A stretch of 64,000 bases of DNA, taken from contig NZ_KV817792.1 of NCBI RefSeq assembly GCF_001814775.1, positions 51,403 to 115,402 on the forward strand. The letters are read 5' to 3'. The stretch is from Streptococcus sp. HMSC067H01. GTDB lineage: Bacteria > Bacillota > Bacilli > Lactobacillales > Streptococcaceae. Numbering within the stretch: position 1 is the stretch's first letter; each line of letters opens with the position of its first letter. The notes under the pieces are model-generated. The model did no database searches. It was not told the DNA's origin and saw only the letters and a program-made list of their open reading frames with translations. The position numbers and the translations under genes are program-made. Positions 15,606 through 24,939 of the stretch are shown in pieces.

Positions 15606-18266
15606 CTATAACCATTCTTTATACTTCTTAATGTAAAATTTCTTTATAACTGTGACGCTAAACATATACAAGAAAATAATACAGATTAAGAATAAGAAGT
15701 AAGGAAGCCCTAAGGGTGCTAGACGAAGGATATTTACTAGCGGTCCATAAGGCAGACTGGTTACGAAAAAGGCTGCAACCAGAGTCATCAAAATCACAAG
15801 CCAAGCTGGTCTGCTTTGTACAAAAGGAACTTTTGCTGTACGAAGCATATGGATGACCATGGTTTGAGACCACATAGATTCGATGAACCATCCTGTTTGG
15901 AACAAGATAATAAACTGAAGGGCAGATTCTGACCCATGAACATAGTGATGACCTGTTACCAAAGGAACAATGATAAAGTAGAGGAAGATAAAGGTCAAAA
16001 TATCAAAGACAGATGAGATTGGTCCCATCCAAACCATAAATCGCGTAATGGATTTTGCTTCCCATGTATGGGGTTGTTTAAGGAAGTCTTGATCCACATT
16101 ATCAAATGGCAATGCCACACAAGACAAATCATAGACTAGGTTTAGGACAATGAGATGAACAGGAGCCATTGGTAGAAATGGCAAGAAGATACTCGCAACA
16201 AGGAGTGAGAAGATATTCCCAAAGTTTGAACTAACGGTCATCTTGATGTACTTGGTCATGTTGGCGTAGACCTTGCGGCCCTCAACGATACCAGTTTCAA
16301 GGACCATGAGATCCTTGTCTAGCAAAATAACATCCGCAGTTTCCTTGGCGATATCAACTGCTGTATCTACAGAAATTCCAACATCAGCCACCTTCATGGA
16401 TGGAGCGTCGTTGATTCCATCTCCCATATAACCAACGGCATGACCATTTTTCTTTAACTGTAAAATGATACGCGCTTTTTGATCAGGAGACAATTTAGCA
16501 AATACTGTTACACTTTCAACCGCTTCTGCCAATTCTTGATCTGTCATTTGGTCAATGTCAGCCCCTAAGAGCATATGCTCAACGTCCAAACCAACCTTTT
16601 CACAAATGGCTTGGGTTACTTTTTCGTTATCCCCAGTTAAAATTTTTGTTTTGACACCATGCTCAAGCAGAGCTTGAATAGCTGGTGCTGCAGATGGTTT
16701 TGGCGGATCCAAGAAGGCAAGGTAACCCGTAAGGATCATGTCACTTTCATCAGTCACAGCATAGGCATAATCTTCACGTAGACCTGACTTGTAACCAACA
16801 CCTAAAACACGCAAACCTTGACGGTTTAATTGACCAACTTCTGCCAATACTTCTTGGCGAATGTCTTCGGTTAGGGGAATGATTTCTCCGCGATATTCCA
16901 CATAAGTCGAAATGGTCAACATTTCTTCTAAAGCGCCTTTGGTAACCATACTAACGACATTGCTATCGTCTTTGACGATGACACTCATGCGTCTGCGTTC
17001 AAAGTCAAAAGGCAGTTCATCAATCTTTTGGAAGATGTTATCCAAATCTTGTAGAATAGCGTGTTCTTTGGCTTCTTTTTCGGTTCTACTGATAATGGCA
17101 CGGTCCATCAAGTTTTTCAAACCGGTTTGGAAATGTGAATTTAGATAAGCTCTTCTCAAGACGGCCATATCCAAATCACCATGGATATCCAAGGGGTATT
17201 CTAAGACAATCTCATCTTGCGTTAGAGTTCCAGTTTTATCTGTACATAGGATATCAATTGCTCCTAAGTCCTGAATAGCATTAAGTTTTTTGATAACCAC
17301 CTTTTCCTTGGCCATGATAATGGAACCTTTGGCCAAGCTGGCTGTGATAATCATTGGAAGCATTTCTGGTGTAAGTCCGACACCGACGCTCAAGGCAAAG
17401 ACTCCAGCCTCTAGCCAGTCTCCATCAGTCAACCCATTTGCGAAAAACACGATCGGAACCATGACAAGCATCAAGCGGATCAAGAGCCAAGAAATGCTGT
17501 TCATTTCACGTTCAAAAGAAGTTGGTTCATCGTAGGTGTTGAGAGTCTGCTCAATGGCTCCCATCATGGTGTCATCACCAACTGCCAGAACCATAGCTGT
17601 AGCACTGCCTGAGATAACGTTTGTCCCCATGAATGCCAAAGATTCTGCTTCTAGTAGGCTATCTACATTTTGATTGGTGGCTTTATTTAAAGCAAGCTTT
17701 TCAACTGCATCACTTTCTCCAGTCAAGCCTGACTGTTGAACGAAAAAGTCGCGGGATTCAAATAAGATAACATCTGCTGGAATCATATCTCCCGCGCTTA
17801 ATTTCACGAGATCTCCCACAACCAAGTCATCGATTGGCAACTCTTGTTCAAGACCATCACGAATAACAGTTGCAGTGTTGACAATCATTTTTGAAAGGTT
17901 GGTTGTTGCCTTATCGCTCCGCAATTCTTGGACAAAACGGATACCTCCTGAAATCAAAACCAAGACAACGATAATGATAGAAGTCGTTGGATCCTCTTGA
18001 CCAGGTTTGGCAAGCCAGACGTTTGTAACGAGAGAGATAAAGGCAATCACAAGCAAAATGATTGTGAAAGGATTGATAATGGACTCATAAATCTTTTTTA
18101 AGATGGAATCCTCTTGACCTTTTGTGATGGTGTTTTCACCATATAGATCACGGTTTTCTTCAACCTGTTCTGAATCTAAGCCTTTTAGACTTGTATGATA
18201 AAAAGCTAGACTCTCTTTAAATGGAGTTTGAATAGCTGCTGCTAATCTTTCTTTTGTAGTTTTCAT
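15606..18266 (-). CDS. mgtA: MgtA-type Mg2+-transporting P3B ATPase
   Basis: An 886-residue P-type ATPase of the MgtA/MgtB class, which imports Mg2+ from the envelope side at low Mg2+. LTGES of the actuator domain is at 181-185, the phosphorylation loop DKTGTLT has Asp343, LTPEMLPM lies in TM4, and GDGINDAPSMKVADVGI is the hinge. About ten membrane segments are visible. AGGAGA lies 5-6 nt before the ATG. The ~345-nt leader carries an M-box riboswitch, a terminator and a short ORF, so expression is expected to rise when Mg2+ is scarce. I do not recall it at this place in pneumococcus, so it looks accessory. Confidence 0.93.
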   Translation of the reverse strand: MKTTKERLAAAIQTPFKESLAFYHTSLKGLDSEQVEENRDLYGENTITKGQEDSILKKIYESIINPFTIILLVIAFISLVTNVWLAKPGQEDPTTSIIIVVLVLISGGIRFVQELRSDKATTNLSKMIVNTATVIRDGLEQELPIDDLVVGDLVKLSAGDMIPADVILFESRDFFVQQSGLTGESDAVEKLALNKATNQNVDSLLEAESLAFMGTNVISGSATAMVLAVGDDTMMGAIEQTLNTYDEPTSFEREMNSISWLLIRLMLVMVPIVFFANGLTDGDWLEAGVFALSVGVGLTPEMLPMIITASLAKGSIIMAKEKVVIKKLNAIQDLGAIDILCTDKTGTLTQDEIVLEYPLDIHGDLDMAVLRRAYLNSHFQTGLKNLMDRAIISRTEKEAKEHAILQDLDNIFQKIDELPFDFERRRMSVIVKDDSNVVSMVTKGALEEMLTISTYVEYRGEIIPLTEDIRQEVLAEVGQLNRQGLRVLGVGYKSGLREDYAYAVTDESDMILTGYLAFLDPPKPSAAPAIQALLEHGVKTKILTGDNEKVTQAICEKVGLDVEHMLLGADIDQMTDQELAEAVESVTVFAKLSPDQKARIILQLKKNGHAVGYMGDGINDAPSMKVADVGISVDTAVDIAKETADVILLDKDLMVLETGIVEGRKVYANMTKYIKMTVSSNFGNIFSLLVASIFLPFLPMAPVHLIVLNLVYDLSCVALPFDNVDQDFLKQPHTWEAKSITRFMVWMGPISSVFDILTFIFLYFIIVPLVTGHHYVHGSESALQFIILFQTGWFIESMWSQTMVIHMLRTAKVPFVQSRPAWLVILMTLVAAFFVTSLPYGPLVNILRLAPLGLPYFLFLICIIFLYMFSVTVIKKFYIKKYKEWL

Positions 18267-18280
18267 TGGTTTCTCCTATC

Positions 18281-18304
18281 TGTATGAATGGTGATTTCAT
18301 ACAC
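18281..18304 (-). promoter_or_regulatory. Hairpin between the leader ORF and the mgtA ribosome site
   Basis: An 8-bp perfect stem (TGTATGAA / TTCATACA) with a 7-nt loop, ending a few bases before the mgtA Shine-Dalgarno. Just upstream, AGTGATTGG (after the leader-ORF stop) can pair with CCAATCGCT inside the leader ORF at 8 of 9 positions. ACACA ... TGTGT inside the ORF offers a competing pairing. Confidence 0.5.
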
Positions 18305-18318
18305 GGGGACCAATCACT

Positions 18319-18390
18319 TTATAAGGACAGAACGACACAAATCAGCGATTGGCTGTGTATGTGCGGTTCTGGATGATCGTCAATTTGCAT
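18319..18390 (-). CDS. Candidate 23-codon leader peptide upstream of mgtA (mgtL-like)
   Basis: A complete small ORF with ATG at 18390 and TAA at 18321-18319, preceded by AAAGGAG at good spacing. It lies between the riboswitch terminator and mgtA, 52 nt before the mgtA start. The peptide begins MQIDDHPEPH and ends in a hydrophobic stretch. An acidic, proline-interspersed start is the kind of sequence reported to destabilise translating ribosomes at low Mg2+ in enterobacterial MgtL. There is no sequence homology to MgtL, so the analogy is inference; ORF and ribosome site are read directly. Confidence 0.6.
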   Translation of the reverse strand: MQIDDHPEPHIHSQSLICVVLSL

Positions 18391-18425
18391 CGTTTGTCTC
18401 CTTTCTTTGTTTTAAAACAGCAGAA

Positions 18426-18450
18426 AGTCCTGCCATAAAATGGCAGGACT
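18426..18450 (-). terminator. Expression-platform terminator of the M-box riboswitch
   Basis: A 10-bp perfect stem (AGTCCTGCCA / TGGCAGGACT) with a 5-nt loop, followed by TTTCTGCTGTTTT. The seven bases AGTCCTG of its 5' arm also occur in the aptamer at 18529-18535, so the 3' arm can pair with either. This gives a simple two-state switch. Confidence 0.75.
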
Positions 18451-18467
18451 AAAAAACTTATTGTCTG

Positions 18468-18608
18468 TTTTCGTTCAAGCTTTAACTCCATAGGGCGATG
18501 TAATGAGCTTAGTCTTGACCTTCGCGACCAGGACTGTTGACCAACGAGTAGTGTCTCCACTGCTTTGCGGTAGTCATCCGTATCCCTATGGTAGCCTCAC
18601 CTACCGTT
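18468..18608 (-). promoter_or_regulatory. M-box (ykoK-type) Mg2+ riboswitch aptamer
   Basis: On the minus strand the region carries the M-box landmarks in order: GGTAGGTGAGGCT near the 5' end; CCATAGGG, which pairs with CCCTATGG near the 3' end; CTACCGCAAA; TTGGTCAACAG; and a closing GTTAAAGCTTGAACG. Spacing and order match the Bacillus mgtE/ykoK leader. Mg2+ binding would be expected to favour the downstream terminator and shut off mgtA. Confidence 0.82.
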
Positions 18609-18618
18609 TTCGCCTTTC

Positions 18619-18647
18619 AGTATACACCTTTAACTAGTAAAAGTCAA
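18619..18647 (-). promoter_or_regulatory. mgtA promoter
   Basis: Minus strand TTGACT (18647-18642), 17-bp spacer, TATACT (18624-18619). The predicted start near 18612 gives a leader of about 345 nt. Confidence 0.85.
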
Positions 18648-18665
18648 CGATTTATCTCATTTTTC

Positions 18666-19727
18666 TTAGATTACGATTAATTCTTTTGGAGCAAGGGTTA
18701 ATAACTCACAACCTGTATCTGTAATCAGGATATCATCTTCGATACGAACTCCGTATTTACCTTCAATATAAATACCCGGTTCATCAGTCAAGACCATACC
18801 AGTTTTGATAACTTCTTTAGAAGTTTGGCTAAAGTAAGGTTCTTCGTGAATATCAAGTCCGATACCATGCCCGATACCGTGTGTAAAGTATTCTCCATAG
18901 CCTGCTTCCACAATAATATCACGAGGAATTTTATCAAAATCACGGAAACCTAAGCCATCCTTAGCTTGGTCAATCAGAGCTTGGTTAGCCTTCAAAACAG
19001 TGTTGTAGATTTCTGCTTGTTCATCACTGACATGACCTAGATAGATAGTACGTGTCATATCACTGACATAGTGTTCATAAAGGCACCCAAAATCCATAGT
19101 GATTGCTTCACCTAGTTCTACTGGCTTGTGCATTGGGTGAGCATGGGGTTTAGAAGAGTTGATCCCACTAGCTAGAATCGTGTCAAAAGACAAACCAGCA
19201 GCGCCTAATTCACGCATACGGAAGTCAAGGAAGTTGGCAATCTCAATCTCAGTCTTTCCTGGCTTAATAAAGTCAAGCGCATCGCGGAAAGCTTGGTCTG
19301 AGATAGAACAAGCCTTGCGAATCGCTGCAATCTCCGTCTCATCTTTAATCATGCGAAGACCTTCAACAAACTGAGTTTGTGGAAGCAAGTCCAAACCCGC
19401 AAAAGCTGCCTGCATACGGTGATAATAAGACACTGAAATCTCATCTTCAAAACCGATTCGAGACAAGCCCATGTCCTTAACAATGCCAGCAATGACAGCC
19501 AATTCATCACGGTCAGCCACAATCTCAAAACCACTGGTTTCTTGCTTGGCTGCAATGATATAGCGAGAGTCTGTCACCAAGACCTGACGGTCACGGCTGA
19601 TAAAGACTGTTCCGTTTGAACCCCAAAAACCAGTCAGGTAATAGACATTTTTAAGGTTATTGATAATGATTCCATCTAGTTCTTTTTCTTGCATTTTAGC
19701 TAGAAATGCTTGTACACGTTTATTCAT
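18666..19727 (-). CDS. pepQ: Xaa-Pro dipeptidase/aminopeptidase (M24B family)
   Basis: A 353-residue M24B metallopeptidase that releases residues bound to proline. The N-terminal creatinase-like domain is followed by the pita-bread catalytic domain. Ligands are visible in [16 protein letters not shown] (two Asp), [13 protein letters not shown] (His), [19 protein letters not shown] (Glu, Glu). It overlaps the uvrA stop by 8 bp, so the two are co-transcribed as in pneumococcus (annotated there as pepP). Choice between PepQ and PepP naming is uncertain. Confidence 0.92.
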   Translation of the reverse strand: MNKRVQAFLAKMQEKELDGIIINNLKNVYYLTGFWGSNGTVFISRDRQVLVTDSRYIIAAKQETSGFEIVADRDELAVIAGIVKDMGLSRIGFEDEISVSYYHRMQAAFAGLDLLPQTQFVEGLRMIKDETEIAAIRKACSISDQAFRDALDFIKPGKTEIEIANFLDFRMRELGAAGLSFDTILASGINSSKPHAHPMHKPVELGEAITMDFGCLYEHYVSDMTRTIYLGHVSDEQAEIYNTVLKANQALIDQAKDGLGFRDFDKIPRDIIVEAGYGEYFTHGIGHGIGLDIHEEPYFSQTSKEVIKTGMVLTDEPGIYIEGKYGVRIEDDILITDTGCELLTLAPKELIVI

Positions 19728-22551
19728 GATGTAACTTTCCTTTCAAATAGTGTCCTGTGTAGCTGGCTTCGTTGGCCGCTACTTCTTCTGGAGTTCCTGT
19801 TGCGATGATGGTTCCACCGCCGACACCGCCCTCAGGACCCAAGTCAATAATATGGTCTGCCGTCTTGATAACATCTAGATTGTGCTCGATAACGAGGACT
19901 GTATTGCCATCGTCTACAAAGCGAGCTAAGACTGTAAGCAAGCGAGCAATATCCTCGGTATGAAGCCCTGTCGTCGGCTCATCCAGAATGTAGAAAGATT
20001 TTCCTGTCGAGCGTTTGTGGAGTTCGCTAGCCAACTTCATACGCTGAGCTTCTCCTCCAGAAAGGGTCGTAGCGGGTTGCCCTAGCGTTACATAGCCCAA
20101 CCCCACATCCTTGATAGTCTGAAGTTTGCGTTGGATTTTCGGAATGTGTTGGAAGAACTCCACCGCATCGTTGACCGTCATATCCAAAACCTGCGAGATA
20201 TTTTTTTCCTTGTAGTGAACTTCTAGGGTTTCGCTGTTATAGCGAGTCCCATGGCAAACCTCACAAGCCACATAAACATCTGGCAAGAAGTGCATCTCAA
20301 TCTTGATAATCCCATCACCCGAGCAGGCTTCACAGCGCCCACCCTTGACATTGAAACTAAAACGACCCTTTTTGTAGCCACGAATCTTGGCTTCATTTGT
20401 CTGGGCAAAGAGGTCACGTATATCGTCAAAAACTCCCGTATAGGTAGCTGGGTTGGACCTTGGCGTTCGTCCGATAGGGCTCTGGTCAATATCAATCAAG
20501 CGGTCTACATGCTCAATCCCTGTTATGGTCTTGAATTTACCAGGCTTGTCTGAATTGCGGTTGAGCTTCTGAGCAATCGCTTTTTTGAGGATACTGTTGA
20601 TTAAGGTCGATTTCCCTGAACCTGATACACCTGTCACCGCGATGAATTTTCCTAAGGGGAAACGAGCAGTGATATTTTGTAGGTTGTTTTCACGCGCTCC
20701 CGTCACTTCGATAAAACGACCATTACCGACACGACGCTCTTCTGGCACTGGAATGGCACGTTTGCCTGACAAGTACTGACCTGTGATAGACTTGCTGTTG
20801 CGAGCCACTTGCTTGGGCGTTCCTGCGGCAACAATCTCCCCACCAAAAACACCGGCACCAGGACCAACGTCAATTAGATAATCAGCCTCGCGCATGGTAT
20901 CTTCATCATGTTCCACCACGATGAGGGTATTCCCCAAGTCACGCATCTTTTTGAGACTGGCAATCAGACGGTCATTATCCCTCTGGTGAAGACCAATTGA
21001 CGGCTCGTCTAGAATATAAAGAACACCTGATAGGTTAGAACCAATCTGGGTTGCCAAACGAATACGCTGACTTTCCCCACCTGAAAGGGTTCCTGCCGAA
21101 CGTGACAGGGTCAGATAGTTAAGACCCACGTTATTAAGGAAGGTCAAACGGTCCTTGATTTCCTTGAGAATAGGCCGAGCAATAATAGCTTCATTTTCAG
21201 ACAAGGTTAACTGGCTCACCAACTCCAAGTGGTCTGCGATAGACAGGTCTGAAATTTCTCCGATATGTGGTCCTTTCTCACCACCAACACGGACAGACAA
21301 AGCCTGGTCATTGAGGCGATAACCATGACAAGTTCCGCAGGTCAGCTCATTCATGTAGAGGCGCATCTGGGTGCGCGTGTAATCACTGTTAGTCTCATGG
21401 TAACGACGTTTGATATTATTGACAACTCCCTCAAAAGGAATATCGATATCGCGCACACCACCAAATTCATTCTCATAGTGGAAATGGAATTCCTTGCCAT
21501 CTGATCCATAGAGAATCAAGTTCTTATCTTCTTCTGACAAGTCCTCAAAAGGCTTATCCATATCCACTCCAAAGGCTGTCATGGCTTGTTCTAGCATATT
21601 TGGATAATAGTTAGAAGAGATCGGATTCCAGGGCGCTAAGGCTCCCTCACGAAGAGTCTTACTAGCATCTGGTACGACTAAGTCCGTATCAACCTCTAGC
21701 TTGATTCCCAAACCATCACACTCACTACAGGAGCCAAACGGTGCATTGAAGGAGAAGAGACGGGGTTCTAGCTCTGGAACCGTAAATCCACATACTGGAC
21801 AAGCATAGTGTTCTGAAAAGAGCAACTCTGAATCATCCATAGTATCAATAACGACATAACCTTCAGCAATACGGAGAGCTGCTTCAATCGAATCGAAGAG
21901 ACGACTACGGATACCTTCTTTGATAATGATACGGTCTACCACCACATCAATGTTGTGTTGCTTATTCTTTTCAAGTTCAGGAACTTCAGTCACGTCGTAG
22001 ACAACTCCATCGACACGGACACGGACGTAACCATCCTTTTGAATCTTTTCAATCAGCGTCTTATGCTGACCCTTTTTCTTACGAATAACAGGAGCCAAAA
22101 TCTGCAAGCGTTGGCGTTCTGGCAATTCCAAGACCTTATCCACAATCTGCTCTACAGACGAAGCCTTGATAGCCCCATGTCCATTGATACAGTAGGGTGT
22201 CCCTACACGTGCATAGAGAAGACGTAGATAATCGTTGATTTCCGTCGTTGTTCCAACCGTCGAACGAGGATTTTTACTGGTCGTTTTCTGGTCAATGGAA
22301 ATGGCAGGGCTGAGACCATCGATAGAATCCACATCTGGCTTTTCCATATTGCCCAAGAACTGACGAGCATAGGCTGACAGACTTTCAACGTAGCGACGTT
22401 GCCCTTCTGCATAAAGGGTATCAAAGGCCAAACTAGACTTTCCTGATCCAGATAGTCCCGTCACCACAACTAGCTTGTCACGCGGAATTTCCACATCTAT
22501 ATTTTTTAAATTATGGGCGCGTGCCCCATGGATGACAATCTTATCTTGCAT
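19720..22551 (-). CDS. uvrA: Excinuclease ABC subunit A
   Basis: A 943-residue UvrA, the damage sensor of nucleotide excision repair. It has two ABC modules with Walker A motifs GLSGSGKSS and GVSGSGKST and two signature motifs ([16 protein letters not shown]). Zinc-binding Cys clusters are CPVCGF/CSECDG and [14 protein letters not shown]. The frame has an ATG 11 codons upstream at 22584, but that ATG lies inside the -10 box (TATAATGG), so translation must start at 22551 ([14 protein letters not shown]). Confidence 0.97.
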   Translation of the reverse strand: MQDKIVIHGARAHNLKNIDVEIPRDKLVVVTGLSGSGKSSLAFDTLYAEGQRRYVESLSAYARQFLGNMEKPDVDSIDGLSPAISIDQKTTSKNPRSTVGTTTEINDYLRLLYARVGTPYCINGHGAIKASSVEQIVDKVLELPERQRLQILAPVIRKKKGQHKTLIEKIQKDGYVRVRVDGVVYDVTEVPELEKNKQHNIDVVVDRIIIKEGIRSRLFDSIEAALRIAEGYVVIDTMDDSELLFSEHYACPVCGFTVPELEPRLFSFNAPFGSCSECDGLGIKLEVDTDLVVPDASKTLREGALAPWNPISSNYYPNMLEQAMTAFGVDMDKPFEDLSEEDKNLILYGSDGKEFHFHYENEFGGVRDIDIPFEGVVNNIKRRYHETNSDYTRTQMRLYMNELTCGTCHGYRLNDQALSVRVGGEKGPHIGEISDLSIADHLELVSQLTLSENEAIIARPILKEIKDRLTFLNNVGLNYLTLSRSAGTLSGGESQRIRLATQIGSNLSGVLYILDEPSIGLHQRDNDRLIASLKKMRDLGNTLIVVEHDEDTMREADYLIDVGPGAGVFGGEIVAAGTPKQVARNSKSITGQYLSGKRAIPVPEERRVGNGRFIEVTGARENNLQNITARFPLGKFIAVTGVSGSGKSTLINSILKKAIAQKLNRNSDKPGKFKTITGIEHVDRLIDIDQSPIGRTPRSNPATYTGVFDDIRDLFAQTNEAKIRGYKKGRFSFNVKGGRCEACSGDGIIKIEMHFLPDVYVACEVCHGTRYNSETLEVHYKEKNISQVLDMTVNDAVEFFQHIPKIQRKLQTIKDVGLGYVTLGQPATTLSGGEAQRMKLASELHKRSTGKSFYILDEPTTGLHTEDIARLLTVLARFVDDGNTVLVIEHNLDVIKTADHIIDLGPEGGVGGGTIIATGTPEEVAANEASYTGHYLKGKLHHE

Positions 22552-22582
22552 ATTACTTCTTTCTAGTTCATTGTTGCTTTCC

Positions 22583-22588
22583 ATTATA
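22583..22588 (-). promoter_or_regulatory. uvrA -10 box
   Basis: Minus strand TATAAT about 31 bp before the ATG at 22551. It decides the start codon, because the upstream in-frame ATG overlaps this box. Confidence 0.7.
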
Positions 22589-22693
22589 CCAAAAAAAGTG
22601 AAATTCTATTACCAAAAAAGCCGATTTTGTAGTATAATAGTACGGTGTCAAAAATCACTGAAACACGGATTAGATTAGGAAAGGATAAGAGAT

Positions 22694-23638
22694 ATGAAGC
22701 AAGTCTTTATCTCAACAACAACTGAATTTAAAGAGATTGATACGCTCCAGCCGGGCACTTGGATCAATCTCGTCAATCCTACACAAAGCGAATCGATGGA
22801 AATTGCCTCAGCCTTTGATATTGATATCGCAGACCTCCGTGCACCGCTCGATGCGGAAGAGATGTCTCGTATCACCATCGAAGATGAGTACACCTTGATT
22901 ATCGTAGACGTCCCAATCACAGAGGAAAGAAATAACCAGACCTACTATGTGACTATTCCCTTGGGGATTATCATCACAGAAGAGGCTATTATTACCACTT
23001 GCTTGGAGCCTCTACCACTTCTTGATGTCTTTATCAATCGTAGGCTTCGAAATTTCTATACCTTCATGCGTTCGCGCTTCATCTTCCAAATCCTCTACCG
23101 CAATGCGGAGATTTACTTGACAGCCCTCCGTTCAATCGAACGTAAGAGTGAGCAGATTGAGAGTCAACTTCATAAATCTACTCGAAACGAAGAATTGATT
23201 GAACTCATGGAGTTGGAAAAGACCATCGTCTACTTCAAAGCTTCACTTAAGACAAATGAGCGCGTGATTAAAAAATTGACCAGCGCAACTAGCAATATCA
23301 AGAAATATCTCGAAGACGAAGACTTACTGGAAGATACCTTGATTGAAACGCAACAGGCCATCGAGATGGCGGACATCTATGGAAACGTCCTTCACTCTAT
23401 GACAGAGACCTTCGCTTCTATCATTTCAAACAACCAGAACAATATCATGAAAACCTTGGCCCTCGTGACCATCGTTATGTCCATCCCGACCATGATTTTC
23501 TCAGCCTACGGAATGAACTTTAAGGATAATGAAATTCCTTTAAACGGAGAACCACACGCTTTCTGGCTCATCGTCTTTATTGCCTTTGCTATGAGTGTTT
23601 CCCTCACTCTTTACCTCATCCATAAAAAATGGTTCTAA
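22694..23638 (+). CDS. corA: CorA-family Mg2+ channel
   Basis: A 314-residue CorA-type channel. A large cytosolic N-terminal domain is followed by the long helix, then two C-terminal membrane segments with the signature YGMNF at the end of TM1. CorA carries Mg2+ (also Co2+/Ni2+) down its gradient. It is divergent from uvrA, with its own TATAAT at 22633-22638 and AAAGGATAAGAG before the ATG. With mgtA 4 kb away the window carries two Mg2+ entry routes: a constitutive channel and a regulated pump. Confidence 0.93.
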   Translation: MKQVFISTTTEFKEIDTLQPGTWINLVNPTQSESMEIASAFDIDIADLRAPLDAEEMSRITIEDEYTLIIVDVPITEERNNQTYYVTIPLGIIITEEAIITTCLEPLPLLDVFINRRLRNFYTFMRSRFIFQILYRNAEIYLTALRSIERKSEQIESQLHKSTRNEELIELMELEKTIVYFKASLKTNERVIKKLTSATSNIKKYLEDEDLLEDTLIETQQAIEMADIYGNVLHSMTETFASIISNNQNNIMKTLALVTIVMSIPTMIFSAYGMNFKDNEIPLNGEPHAFWLIVFIAFAMSVSLTLYLIHKKWF

Positions 23639-23650
23639 ACAGGAGTTATT

Positions 23651-24325
23651 ATGTCACAGATTGATTTACAAGAATTAACAAAGAAAAACCAGGAATTTAT
23701 CCATATTGCAACCCAGCAATTTCTCAAGGACGGGAAAACAGATGCTGAAATCAAGGCTATCCTTGAAGAAGTCATTCCTCATATCCTTGAGGAGCAACCA
23801 AAAGGAGTGACAGCTCGTTCTATCTACGGAGCACCAACTCACTGGGCTCATAGTTTCAGCGAAAAAGAGCAATACGAAAAAGAACATCCAAAAGAAAACG
23901 ACGATCCAAAATTGATGATGTTGGATTCAGCCCTTTTCATCACCGGACTTTTTGCAGTAGTTAGCGCTTTGATGAGCTTCTTCTCAAACCAACCTGTGGC
24001 CTACGGCTTGGTAACACTCATCAGTGTAGGGGCGTTTGGTGGGGTTGCCTTTTACCTGCTCTACCACTTCATCTACCGCTACTACGGACCAGATACTGAC
24101 CGCAGCCAACGTCCTCCATTCTGGAAATCACTTTTGGTCATGTTAGCAACCATGTTTGCCTGGGTCTTCATCCTCTTCTTGAGTAACTTTCTTCCACAAG
24201 CCATCAACATTAGTCTCCCACCACTTGTTTTGTTGGTGATTGGAGGATCTCTCCTTGCCCTCCGTTTCTACCTCAAAAAACGTTTCAATATTAAGAGCGC
24301 AAGTGCAGGACCTGCTAGATATTAA
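23651..24325 (+). CDS. DUF1129 family membrane protein
   Basis: A 224-residue protein with a soluble helical N-terminus (residues ~1-95, LTKKNQEFIHIATQQFLKDG) and four C-terminal membrane segments, the DUF1129 layout. It follows corA by 12 bp with an AGGAG ribosome site, as in other streptococci, so the two form an operon. Function unknown; the pairing with corA is the only clue. Confidence 0.87.
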   Translation: MSQIDLQELTKKNQEFIHIATQQFLKDGKTDAEIKAILEEVIPHILEEQPKGVTARSIYGAPTHWAHSFSEKEQYEKEHPKENDDPKLMMLDSALFITGLFAVVSALMSFFSNQPVAYGLVTLISVGAFGGVAFYLLYHFIYRYYGPDTDRSQRPPFWKSLLVMLATMFAWVFILFLSNFLPQAINISLPPLVLLVIGGSLLALRFYLKKRFNIKSASAGPARY

Positions 24326-24335
24326 GATAAACAAT

Positions 24336-24370
24336 AAAAGTAGTGTGTTTTGTAGACAGACTACTTTTAT
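24336..24370 (+). terminator. Terminator of corA-DUF1129
   Basis: AAAAGTAGT / ACTACTTTT stem (9 bp) with a 15-nt loop. Confidence 0.65.
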
Positions 24371-24525
24371 CATGGCTCCAAAGTATTTTTTGATTCTCCA
24401 AAGAAAAGTAGCTACATTTTCTAAAAACGTTCTAATGTAACGGCTCCCCTTAAAATCCCTAGGTTTTATCCTTGAATTCAAGTTGTTTTTCTGTTATGAT
24501 AATAAAGTAATAAGGAGAAATATAT

Positions 24526-24789
24526 ATGACTAAACAGAGAATTAATCAAATTGTCGGTTCAATTGGTGCCTTTATCGGAATTATTGTATTTATAGCCTAC
24601 ATCCCCCAAATTTTTGCCAATTTACAAGGGAACAAAGCTCAACCATTTCAACCTTTATCAGCAGCAATCTCTTGCTTAATCTGGGTCATTTATGGATGGA
24701 CAAAAGAGCCTAAGAAAGACTGGATTCTAATCATTCCAAACTCGGCCGGGGTTGTCCTTGGCGGACTGACCTTCCTTACTGCTCTATAA
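24526..24789 (+). CDS. SemiSWEET / PQ-loop small transporter
   Basis: An 87-residue three-helix membrane protein with a PQ-loop motif (YIPQIFANLQGNKAQPFQPL, residues ~25-44). Bacterial SemiSWEETs dimerise to carry small sugars. AAGGAG precedes the ATG, and it has its own promoter region and terminator. The substrate is unknown. Confidence 0.85.
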   Translation: MTKQRINQIVGSIGAFIGIIVFIAYIPQIFANLQGNKAQPFQPLSAAISCLIWVIYGWTKEPKKDWILIIPNSAGVVLGGLTFLTAL

Positions 24790-24804
24790 GAATACAACTA
24801 CTAT

Positions 24805-24835
24805 AAAAAGCAACCACACGATTGGTTGCTTTTTT
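24805..24835 (+). terminator. Terminator of the SemiSWEET gene
   Basis: Stem AAAAAGCAACC / GGTTGCTTTTT with a short loop and T-run. Confidence 0.88.
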
Positions 24836-24939
24836 GCTTACTTTTTTGATCTAAAAGCCTTTTTCTGATTCTAATTCTTGTTGTTTCTCCTTATCTTTTG
24901 TGATACAATAGCATCAATTTATTTCTAGGAGGATGAGAT

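Noticed and set aside
18342-18560. 72-codon frame in the mgtA leader
   Set aside because: It crosses the riboswitch aptamer and terminator in a different frame, has no ribosome site and no family resemblance.
22552-22584. Upstream ATG for uvrA
   Set aside because: It overlaps the TATAAT box, so it would not be in the mRNA; the ATG at 22551 starts the conserved UvrA N-terminus.
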